Positions 1-6,710 of a DNA stretch of 15,988 bases are shown piece after piece (within the stretch, counting starts at the first letter, position 1; each line of letters opens with the position of its first letter). Source of the DNA: an uncultured Porphyromonas sp. Lineage in GTDB: Bacteria; Bacteroidota; Bacteroidia; Bacteroidales; Porphyromonadaceae. Made by a program: the position numbers and the translations under genes. The stretch spans positions 1 to 15,988 of the forward strand of contig NZ_CAJPPN010000052.1 of NCBI RefSeq assembly GCF_905372525.1. Direction: 5' to 3'. The notes beneath the pieces are model-generated. The model saw only the letters and a list, made by a program, of their open reading frames with translations. It searched no databases and had not been told where the DNA came from.

Positions 1-75
1 CCCCTGAGGGTAGGGTCTCTCTCGGGGGTAGCCCCCCTCCGTCTTCTCCCCCGAGAGAGACCCTACCCTCAGGGG
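1..75. repeat. Perfect inverted repeat, 28-bp arms
   Basis: Positions 1-28 are the exact reverse complement of 48-75, separated by a 19-nt loop. The left arm begins CCCCTGAGGGTAGGG and ends in five G. An RNA copy from either strand would form a very stable hairpin. There is no U-tract beside it, so a classic intrinsic terminator is not shown, although it may end transcription of a gene left of the window. The loop and the right flank both carry GGGGTAGCCCC (25-35 and 72-82), so alternative smaller hairpins are possible. Because the left arm starts at base 1, the true repeat may extend further left. Confidence 0.85.
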
Positions 76-288
76 TAGCCCCTTTCGTCTAATCCTCCGT
101 CGTCCCTACCCCTCCATTCTCCCCATCATCCCCTCTGTGCAACATCCTGTCTATCAATCATCTCGAGAGGGCGAAAACGTTCTTACCTAGAGCCCTTAGG
201 GGATAATTATAGGTTGTCATGAGCCCCCTCGGGGAGGGGTGAAAAGAGAAAAAAGAGGAGGTAAGGAGATGATTTACGGTCTTTTGTA

Positions 289-296
289 TATCTTTG
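289..296 (+). promoter_or_regulatory. Candidate Bacteroidetes -7 promoter element for the omp operon
   Basis: The bases TATCTTTG match the Bacteroidetes primary-sigma -7 consensus TAnnTTTG. I see no clear TTTG-like -33 element at the expected distance upstream. It is the only good match on the plus strand before the start at 580 and would give a leader of roughly 280 nt. Confidence 0.45.
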
Positions 297-336
297 TATT
301 AGGGAAGATTGCTTCGATGTCCCATTACACATGACA

Positions 337-388
337 CCCTCTTTATACCAGACACTTAGATAATTCTAAGCGAACGTTGTAAAGAGGG
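337..388 (+). promoter_or_regulatory. Compound stem-loop in the omp leader
   Basis: CCCTCTTTA (337-345) pairs perfectly with TAAAGAGGG (380-388), extendable by two more pairs including a G-U. Inside it CTTAGA (355-360) pairs with TCTAAG (365-370) around a TAAT loop, giving a two-tier stem with internal loops. It lies downstream of the candidate promoter, so it would be in the transcript. A regulatory role is inference only. Confidence 0.4.
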
Positions 389-579
389 GACATTGTCGAC
401 AAGATGGACGAATTCGTAATAAAAGCAAACAAAATAAGCCCGCTTGTTTTTACTTACCGGGGGCACGGCCAAGAGGGTCGTCGCTTCGTTGCATGAGAAT
501 TGGTATTTGCTTGCCCACTTCACCAAACGCGCGTAAGGGGGCTTTGCTTCGCGTAACATAGACAAATAATAGACTAAGT

Positions 580-3234
580 ATGAAGAAACTAACACTTGTA
601 CTGAGCACCGCCCTCGTAGCAGGACTTGGTACGGTAGCTCGAGCCCAGGTGCAGGACGTAAGCTTCACCGTGGCACCCGTGGCAGGCTACACGCACTGGG
701 ACAGTAAGCTGAACCTAGGAGACGCACCCTACTGGGGCGTGCGTGCAGGCTTCGGCTTTGGCCCACTCTTCGAGGTGCGTGGCCTATACGAACGCAGCTT
801 TGACCTCAAGGGCAAAGGTGCCTCCAGCCCCGCTTGGCTCGCCAAGTGGCTGGACAAACTAGAGGATGCCAACGCTCAGGTCGAGCGCTACGGCGGTGAG
901 CTCAAGCTCAACCTCTGGTCCAACGCCTTCTTCACCCCCTACCTCACCGCTGGTGGTGGGGTCATGAAGTTCACCTACACGGGGACACCTCAGGTAGGTA
1001 TGCCGACCGACTACAAGGAGGAGCAGATCTACGGCGCTGGGGGACTCGGACTGAAGTTCAACCTCGGACGACGTGTCGCCCTCTCGCTCGAGGGACGCGA
1101 CCTGATGTTCAACGTCAACCCCAACAACCGCTTCCTCGCCTCCCCCACCAGTGGCAATAAGCTCCTGCACAACTGGACGGGTCAGGCCTCGCTCGACCTC
1201 TACTTCGGGGGGAGCACCTACCGCCCCGCCGACGCCGTCTCACGTGCCTACAAGAGCATGTACACGGGTGGCTTCCGTGGCCTGAAGTTCGTCGTCGAGC
1301 CCGGTGTGGCCTACGTGAACTTCGCTGAGAGCACGGGCTTCGCTGATCAGTGGTTCTTCGGCGGAAATGCCGGGGTGGACTTCTCCCCGATCTTCGGTCT
1401 GCGTGGCTTCTACTACATCGCTACCGAGCAGCCCAATACGCTGAACCTCAAGGTCAATAAGGAGCTCGCTATGTACGGGGGTAACTTCGTGGCTCGCCTG
1501 AATATGCCCCTCGGCCTCACCCCCTACCTCAACCTCGGGGCGGGCTACCTCGACGCTAGCAAGCGCTACGTCGGCTCGGGCAACGGGGTCGATCCTAAGA
1601 GCGGCCTCTTCCTCTTCGGGGGGGCAGGGCTAGAGATCCCTCTGCACCGCTATGTCGCCCTCCACGGGAACGTCAATGCGATGCTGACCCAGCGTGGCAA
1701 CCCCGACATCACCAACGTCACCTCGCCTGAGCACGTGCGGGTCAGCACCTTCTACCAGGCAGGTCTGCGCATCAACCTCGGTCGCTCCGCCCAGAGCGGT
1801 CGAGCCCTCTACGAGGACTACAGCGCACGCAATGTCTCCACAGCCGTCTCTGAGGCCAACGAAGCGAACCTACGTGAGCTCAACGAGCTACGTGCCTCCT
1901 ACGACGCTCGTATCAATAAGCTGAACAAGGAGCTCGCCGAGGCCGTCTCCCGCCGAGACACCATCACCGTGACCCGTGTCCTGCGTGAGAAGGAAGACCT
2001 ACGTGACCGCATCTCTACGGTCGACCAGCATACCGATCAGCTCGCTGTCGCCCACGCACAGAGCACCCCAGAGCGTGATCACGAAGCTACGGACCGACGC
2101 CGTGACGACCGCGACCACGACCACTACCGTGACGCCAAGGGCTACGATCGTGATGACAAGGACGGGGCTCGTGTCGATGCTACCTCCCACGCTACCCCCA
2201 GCACGAAGCACGGGGACAAGCCCGAGGGGAAGAAGTGCGATCAGGCAGGCGATGCTTGCCAGCGTGGCAAGGGCTCTCGTACGGTGACCCTGACCACAGG
2301 CCAATTCGAGCAGCTCGTACGCCGTGTCATCAGCGAGGTCAACCAAGGTCAGCAGACCCAGAGCACGAGCCTGGGTGTGAACGAGGTGACGAATAGCAAC
2401 CTCTCCGACCTCGACAAGATCCTCCTACTGAATGCCCTCTATCAGGGTCAGTATCGTCTGAATGGGCTCGCCCTACAGCCCCTACAGCTCCAGGGTCAGC
2501 AGGTCGCTCAGCCCCAGCAGGCTCAGCAGGTACAGAGCGAGAAGAAGGAGGACGCTAAGGCCGTAGACGCCAGCATCGCCCTGATCAAGCGCCTCGACCA
2601 GGTCATCGACCGCCTAGACGCTATCAGCGAGGCTCAGGCCAAGGCTCTGAACGTAGCCCCTATCGCTCTCGAGCTCAGAGAGGATCGTGCCCCCGAGCAT
2701 CAGCCTGCCCAGGCTGCCGAGTACCACGCTCAGGCTCCAGACTCCAGCACCATACAGGTCGTCGAACACCCTGCGATCATCGCAGAGCAGGAGCGACAGA
2801 GTCAGGATCACGTCCAGGAGGTACGTACCCACGAAGCCTCTGCTGTCCGTGTCTCGGGCATCTCGGTCTTCGCAGGGCCTAACTTCGGAGACGCCTTCGG
2901 CCTCAACGTCGGGGTACGTGCCCACCTACAGCTCCATGGCTCCCGCTTCGACCTCGTCCCCGATGCCTACTACGGGCTCGGTGATGGGAAGCACTACGGG
3001 ATCAATGCAAACCTCCGCTATAATCTTCCCGCCCTCTTCTCCGAATCCCTCACCCCCTATCTCGGTGTCGGGCTCGGCTACAACAAGGTCGGGGGTGTCG
3101 GTCGCTTCCTCCCGAACTACGTGGTAGGTACTTCCCTCAACAAGGTCCTCGGCGGTGGCCTCTACATCGACTACACCGTCCGTGGCGCCTTCCGCAACAA
3201 TCAGCTAGCAGTCGGCTATCGCTTCCACTTCTAG
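580..3234 (+). CDS. Large outer-membrane protein with three predicted 8-strand barrel modules
   Basis: An 884-residue envelope protein whose specific function I do not recognise. Residues 1-22 are a signal peptide (MKK start, hydrophobic core, ARA before Q23). Residues 27-210, 232-402 and 754-884 each show about eight alternating amphipathic strands of the OmpA-like small-barrel type. The three share a YG(G/I)...N...TPYL..G.G core near residues 104, 299 and 806. Between modules 2 and 3 lie a charged heptad-like coiled coil (about 423-482), an Asp/His/Arg-rich segment (497-530), the only two cysteines of the mature protein (C553, C560), a Gln-rich stretch (about 636-652) and a second helical segment (662-690). 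The chain ends in HF, as outer-membrane barrels typically end in an aromatic residue. The start follows the leader directly and no other ATG gives the signal peptide. It could be three barrels or one larger merged barrel; surface structure or scaffold roles are guesses. Confidence 0.85.
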   Translation: MKKLTLVLSTALVAGLGTVARAQVQDVSFTVAPVAGYTHWDSKLNLGDAPYWGVRAGFGFGPLFEVRGLYERSFDLKGKGASSPAWLAKWLDKLEDANAQVERYGGELKLNLWSNAFFTPYLTAGGGVMKFTYTGTPQVGMPTDYKEEQIYGAGGLGLKFNLGRRVALSLEGRDLMFNVNPNNRFLASPTSGNKLLHNWTGQASLDLYFGGSTYRPADAVSRAYKSMYTGGFRGLKFVVEPGVAYVNFAESTGFADQWFFGGNAGVDFSPIFGLRGFYYIATEQPNTLNLKVNKELAMYGGNFVARLNMPLGLTPYLNLGAGYLDASKRYVGSGNGVDPKSGLFLFGGAGLEIPLHRYVALHGNVNAMLTQRGNPDITNVTSPEHVRVSTFYQAGLRINLGRSAQSGRALYEDYSARNVSTAVSEANEANLRELNELRASYDARINKLNKELAEAVSRRDTITVTRVLREKEDLRDRISTVDQHTDQLAVAHAQSTPERDHEATDRRRDDRDHDHYRDAKGYDRDDKDGARVDATSHATPSTKHGDKPEGKKCDQAGDACQRGKGSRTVTLTTGQFEQLVRRVISEVNQGQQTQSTSLGVNEVTNSNLSDLDKILLLNALYQGQYRLNGLALQPLQLQGQQVAQPQQAQQVQSEKKEDAKAVDASIALIKRLDQVIDRLDAISEAQAKALNVAPIALELREDRAPEHQPAQAAEYHAQAPDSSTIQVVEHPAIIAEQERQSQDHVQEVRTHEASAVRVSGISVFAGPNFGDAFGLNVGVRAHLQLHGSRFDLVPDAYYGLGDGKHYGINANLRYNLPALFSESLTPYLGVGLGYNKVGGVGRFLPNYVVGTSLNKVLGGGLYIDYTVRGAFRNNQLAVGYRFHF

Positions 3235-3255
3235 CCCTAGATCCTCGAGACACTG

Positions 3256-4473
3256 ATGAAGTCCAGATCCCTCCTCGTCGCCCTCACCCTCCTAGCCTCG
3301 GTGCAGCTAGGTCAGGCCCAGTGCCCGACCCAGTGCTCCACGCTAGCGAGGCAGGCGGCACCAGACACGCTGATCACGCTGACGGAGGATGAGCTAGTCG
3401 CTGGGCTACGTGCCATAGCTGAGGCCTACCGCACGAAAGGGCACACCCAGCGACAGAGCGAGCTCACGGCAGAGCACCTTCGGCTACTGAAGCTCCAGAT
3501 GCTCCTCAACGCCCTTGGGCTAGGCGCCCTCCCCCCAGAGAGACCCGTCTATATCGCTCCCGGGGCACAGCCTAGCCAGCCCGAGGTGCGGCCTAGCCGC
3601 TCCGAGGCACGACCCGCCCGATCGAAGGGGCAGGCTCGTCCACAGGCCTCCCCACAGCGTCAGCCACAGTCCCCTGAGGTCTTCTACATCCAGCCGTACG
3701 AGCCTCAGCGCCGTACCGCTCCCGTCGCCCCGTACTCCGAAGCTACAGATGCCCGACTGGATCGGCTAGAGCAGGCCATACAGCTCCTGCTCCAGTCCCG
3801 CCAGGAGGAGCCCAGCACCCGTAGCACCCATACGTCGACGACGATCCATACGAATCGCCCCAGCAAGACGGAGCGCATCGTAGAGCGGACAGCCATCGTA
3901 CAGAAGGAGCAGAACGACTCCCTCCTCTACCGCCTACAGCAGGAGATCTCGAGCCTACGTGCCGCCCTCGACGAGGCCAAGGCTCAGCCTACCCCTGCTC
4001 AGACTCAGCCGACTCCGGCAGAGGCCGTCAAGGCACTCCCGCCCGTCACCCCCGTGATGCCGGTCACGCCCCTGACACCCCTGACACCTGCCCAGCCGAT
4101 CGTCCGTACGGACACGATCGTAGAGATCGTAGAGCAGCCCGAGAACCCCAATATGCTCCAGAGGTGGCAGGTCTTCTTCGGAGTCGGGCAGAGCAAGCTC
4201 TCGGCGGAGAGTCAGCAGACCCTTGACAGAGCCATACAGGCGCTGAACTATCGCACTACGACTAAGGTCACCCTGACCGGCTATGCCTCCCCCGAGGGGA
4301 ACGCAGACCTCAACGACCTACTCTCCCTGCGGAGAAGTCGAGCCGTGCGCACCTACCTCCTGAACCACGGCATCACTCCAGATCGTATCGAGAGTGTCGC
4401 CGGAGGTGTCGATCACCAAGCGGAAGAGCTTGTCTCTGCCCGCCGTGTAGACCTCGTCCTGAGGGAGAAGTAG
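3256..4473 (+). CDS. OmpA-family periplasmic peptidoglycan-binding protein
   Basis: A 405-residue protein with a signal peptide (residues 1-21, LGQA before Q22) and two early cysteines, C23 and C27. An N-terminal helical segment (about 42-90) is followed by a Pro/Arg/Gln-rich linker (92-160), a helix (160-182), a Ser/Thr-rich stretch, a coiled-coil segment (about 214-242) and a Pro/Thr linker (244-282). Residues 304-405 are a C-terminal OmpA domain: VFFGVGQSKL, then TGYASPEG, then LSLRRSRAV and a final ARRVDLVL. This domain family binds peptidoglycan in the periplasm. The aspartate usual in GYxD is serine (S345), while the binding arginine is kept (R360); the YASPEG variant is common in Bacteroidetes as I recall it. 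It starts 21 nt after the barrel gene and surely shares its transcript, suggesting it tethers that protein or its complex to the cell wall. C23 is not in a clear lipobox. Confidence 0.85.
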   Translation: MKSRSLLVALTLLASVQLGQAQCPTQCSTLARQAAPDTLITLTEDELVAGLRAIAEAYRTKGHTQRQSELTAEHLRLLKLQMLLNALGLGALPPERPVYIAPGAQPSQPEVRPSRSEARPARSKGQARPQASPQRQPQSPEVFYIQPYEPQRRTAPVAPYSEATDARLDRLEQAIQLLLQSRQEEPSTRSTHTSTTIHTNRPSKTERIVERTAIVQKEQNDSLLYRLQQEISSLRAALDEAKAQPTPAQTQPTPAEAVKALPPVTPVMPVTPLTPLTPAQPIVRTDTIVEIVEQPENPNMLQRWQVFFGVGQSKLSAESQQTLDRAIQALNYRTTTKVTLTGYASPEGNADLNDLLSLRRSRAVRTYLLNHGITPDRIESVAGGVDHQAEELVSARRVDLVLREK

Positions 4474-4499
4474 CATCCCCGAAGGCATATATACAGACA

Positions 4500-4563
4500 C
4501 GTCCCGCCCTCACCCTCCGTCACGCAGTGCATACGCTGCATGAAGGAGGGTGAGGGCGGGACG
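4500..4563 (+). terminator. Strong hairpin terminating the omp-ompA operon
   Basis: Perfect 19-bp arms (4500-4518 and 4545-4563, left arm beginning CGTCCCGCCCTCACC) enclose a 26-nt loop that can itself pair GCAG with CTGC. It begins 26 nt after the OmpA-family stop codon. There is no U-tract; the following bases are ATTATATAG. The position favours a transcription terminator or 3'-end stabiliser for the plus-strand operon. Confidence 0.7.
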
Positions 4564-4590
4564 ATTATATAGAGGCGTGAAGGACTAGGT

Positions 4591-4741
4591 CACCGAGGAC
4601 TGCACCACCAAGGACTACACTCACCAAGAATTACATCGCCAAGGACTGCATCGCCAAGGATTATATCACCAAGGATTACACCACCAAGGATTACATCGCC
4701 AAGGACTGCATCGCCAAGGATTATATCACCAAGGATTGCCC
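4591..4741. repeat. 15-bp minisatellite, ten units, 60-bp higher-order period
   Basis: Ten head-to-tail units of consensus CRCCAAGGAYTRYAY run from 4591, with one extra T at 4621 between units 2 and 3. Variants alternate between CACCAAGGATTACAT, CGCCAAGGACTGCAT and CGCCAAGGATTATAT. A 48-nt block at 4630-4677 is repeated exactly at 4690-4737, so four-unit (60-bp) blocks were duplicated recently. Unit length is a multiple of three and all plus-strand frames I checked are open through it (for example TKDYI/AKDCI), but no start codon precedes the array in those frames, so it is treated as non-coding. Confidence 0.9.
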
Positions 4742-4973
4742 GCAAGCCCCACTAGCCTCCCCGAAGAGTATGCGGGAGGAGGCCTTAGACCAAGGAAATG
4801 CCGTAGGAGACTGCAGGCACGAGAGGATACACTGGGAGCTAAGAGCAGTGCCAATAGAGGCGGAGGAGCAGACACGAGGGAGGCAAAGGGATAAGGGACA
4901 CGCTGGAGGCAAAGAGGGAACAAAGGGAGAAGCCTAGAGAGGCTCAGAGGCACGGACACGAGGGAGGGGACGG
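4742..4973. other. Purine-rich non-coding stretch between convergent operons
   Basis: No gene is supported here. The plus strand is strongly purine-biased from about 4815 to 4980, with runs such as GAGGGAGGCAAAGGG. GACACGAGGGAGG occurs twice (4871-4883 and 4955-4967) and GGAGGCAAAG also recurs (4880 and 4905 areas), giving the look of decayed direct repeats. Short minus-strand reading frames cover it but have low-complexity composition and overlap the minisatellite. Confidence 0.5.
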
Positions 4974-5017
4974 ACAAAAAGGGCTACGCCAGCCCTACAC
5001 AGATGGTAGGACTGGCG
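4974..5017 (-). terminator. Intrinsic terminator of the susC-susD operon
   Basis: CGCCAGCCCTAC (4987-4998) pairs with GTAGGACTGGCG (5006-5017), twelve positions with one mismatch and a 7-nt loop. Read on the minus strand, the hairpin is followed after seven bases by five U (4976-4980). It lies about 80 nt past the susD stop. Confidence 0.7.
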
Positions 5018-5098
5018 CAGCTGCAGATCAGTAAATAGAATAGGAACGTATCTATCTCTTTTCTCTAGGATAGGGCTTCCGTAGGTTAGTCGCAGGGA

Positions 5099-6703
5099 CT
5101 AGGGGTTCGGCGCGCAGAGCTTGTTCCCGACGATTTCGTCGTAGGGGATAGCGAACTGCCAGCGGGGGTCGTCTATTGTCGTCGGTATATCCGAAGCGTT
5201 GGTTCCCGAGTTACGCTCGATAGCGACCTTGTAGGCATTCAGCCCGACGAAGGTCTTTATGATATCGAAGTTGGCTGCCTCTAGGCGCTTAGGAGGCGTC
5301 CCTAGGCGCTTCATATCGAAGAAGCGGACACCCTCATAAATCAGGTCCATACGCTTATGCAGTAGGATCTTATCGATGAGTGCTGTCCCCGTCTCCGTGG
5401 GCTGGGTGAAGTCCGCATCACGGGTCTTGACGATCGTATAGAGGGTCTTCTGAGCATCGCTCTCCTCGCCTAGGCGAGCCTGAGCCTCGGCTAGGATATA
5501 GTACATCTCAGCCACACGCATGACGACCACGTCCCCGAAGGAACTCTTAGGTCCTTGAGCCTTGAACTTAATACATTGTCCTGTGACTTCCCATTCATTA
5601 GCCCCCTTAGCAACCTTGAAATACTCTGGGGCTGCATCGTCAGGGATCTTATCCCCGAGATCCGCACAGACGAACCACTTGCGGCGGACATCCTTCGCCC
5701 CGAGCTGATTGTAGAGGGTACGATTGACTGCGAACCTCAGGCCTCTATTATGAGCATTGAAGTTGTAGCCGTACTGTGCGTAGAAGCTATTGAAGAAGTA
5801 GTTCTGATCCTCCGCCTGGCGATAGCCCCACATCCACTCTGGAGCAGTATAGTCATTGAAGCCCTTGGTGAGAGAGGCTCCATTGAGGCTATGTGTCTGA
5901 TCAGCGATAGCAGCCTGAGCATACGTCTTTGCCTGGGCATAGTCGGCCTTACACATCGCGACTCGAGCTGCGATACCTGCGACGACGGAGTAGGTCAGGT
6001 GATTGCGTGTCTCACGTTGTTCCGTGGGTGGCTTGAGCTCGTCCATAGACGCCTTGAGGTCCGCCTCGATCTGGTCGTAGACGGCAGCTACGGTAGCCCG
6101 AGGAGCGGGACCATACTGTGTGGCGTAGTTCGCATCCGTACGCAGGATGACCCCGAGGTCTTGGCTTGCGGTAGAGGCATCGTACCGCTTGGCGAAGAGC
6201 TGTATGAGACAGTGGTAGGCATAGGCTCTAAGACCAAGGGCCTCGCCATAAGCATACTTTACCGCAGCCTGCAAACGCTCCTCCTTCGAAAGATAGTTCT
6301 TGTAGCTGTAGATGGCTGTATTAGCCTGCTGGATGATGGTGTAGTAGCAGTCCCAGGCCTTGTAGTTGATCCGTTCTCCTTTCTGTGACCAGCGATGGTC
6401 TGTCCAGCGGTATACTCCCATGTAGTATGCTGCACGAGAATTGATGACGTCATCACCAATCATATCGAGCTGATAGTTGAGCGAGGGGATACCGACGCCA
6501 AAGGCCTGCCCAAAGTTATAGGAGTACATCATATTATGTATCCCATTTACTAGGGCGATGACCCCGGTAGGAGTGTGCTCAGCGACCCCTTCGCCCACGG
6601 AGCTCGTCGGAGCTGTATCGAGATAGTCCCCCTTACAGGAGGTAAGGGCAAGGGCTCCGAGGGAGCAGACTAGGATATATCTGAAGAGTTTCATAATGAT
6701 CAC
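5099..6703 (-). CDS. susD: SusD/RagB-family outer-membrane substrate-binding lipoprotein
   Basis: A 534-residue surface lipoprotein that acts as the lid of a SusC-type transporter and binds the substrate outside the cell. The signal peptide ends in a lipobox LTSC, so C23 would be lipidated. Family landmarks are GEALGLRAYAYHCLIQLF (153-170), RVAEMYYILAEAQARLG (396-412), RMDLIYEGVRFFDMKRLG (451-468) and the usual C-terminal WQFAIPYDEIVGN (515-527). Length is normal for the family. The start is 7 nt after the susC stop; an internal ATG at residue 4 (6694) gives an equally good signal peptide, so the exact start is open. It belongs to one operon with susC. The substrate cannot be read from the sequence: in this lineage such pairs import glycans or, for RagAB, peptides. 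The symbol denotes the family only. Confidence 0.93.
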   Translation of the reverse strand: MIIMKLFRYILVCSLGALALTSCKGDYLDTAPTSSVGEGVAEHTPTGVIALVNGIHNMMYSYNFGQAFGVGIPSLNYQLDMIGDDVINSRAAYYMGVYRWTDHRWSQKGERINYKAWDCYYTIIQQANTAIYSYKNYLSKEERLQAAVKYAYGEALGLRAYAYHCLIQLFAKRYDASTASQDLGVILRTDANYATQYGPAPRATVAAVYDQIEADLKASMDELKPPTEQRETRNHLTYSVVAGIAARVAMCKADYAQAKTYAQAAIADQTHSLNGASLTKGFNDYTAPEWMWGYRQAEDQNYFFNSFYAQYGYNFNAHNRGLRFAVNRTLYNQLGAKDVRRKWFVCADLGDKIPDDAAPEYFKVAKGANEWEVTGQCIKFKAQGPKSSFGDVVVMRVAEMYYILAEAQARLGEESDAQKTLYTIVKTRDADFTQPTETGTALIDKILLHKRMDLIYEGVRFFDMKRLGTPPKRLEAANFDIIKTFVGLNAYKVAIERNSGTNASDIPTTIDDPRWQFAIPYDEIVGNKLCAPNP

Positions 6704-6710
6704 AGTCTAG

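Larger units (their letters stand above)
76..579 (+). other. Gene-free leader region upstream of the omp operon
   Basis: No convincing gene was found here. The first 150 bases are C/T-rich; after about 240 the sequence becomes clearly richer in A and T than the flanking genes. It contains a small GC hairpin (CCCCTC at 225-230 with GAGGGG at 234-239), a candidate promoter (289-296), a compound stem (337-388), a 10-bp palindrome TTGTCGACAA (393-402) and two copies of CGCGTAA between 530 and 560. If the promoter is used, about 280 nt would be an untranslated leader, long enough for regulation by an RNA structure. No tRNA or known riboswitch was recognised. Confidence 0.6.

Noticed and set aside
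269..334. 21-codon frame with an AGGAGG site called as a gene
   Set aside because: Too short to support, overlaps a promoter motif, and Shine-Dalgarno sites are weak evidence in this phylum; kept only as an observation.
76..579. Possible tRNA or riboswitch in the omp leader
   Set aside because: No cloverleaf with a TTC-loop signature or recognised aptamer core could be traced; only simple stems were found.
356..668. Minus-strand frames of 79 and 72 codons across the omp start
   Set aside because: They overlap the omp start codon and signal peptide on the other strand, and no motif is visible.
4591..4741. Minisatellite considered as a CRISPR array
   Set aside because: Units are head-to-tail with no unique spacers, and unit length is only 15 bp; no cas-like gene is nearby.
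4721..4977. Two overlapping minus-strand frames of 63 and 83 codons
   Set aside because: They are low-complexity (Leu/Ser/Pro-rich) readings of the purine-rich plus strand and run into the minisatellite.
5555..6388. 277-codon plus-strand open frame antisense to susD
   Set aside because: It lies wholly inside a clear SusD gene, shows no recognisable motif, and is expected from GC-rich codon use on the opposite strand.
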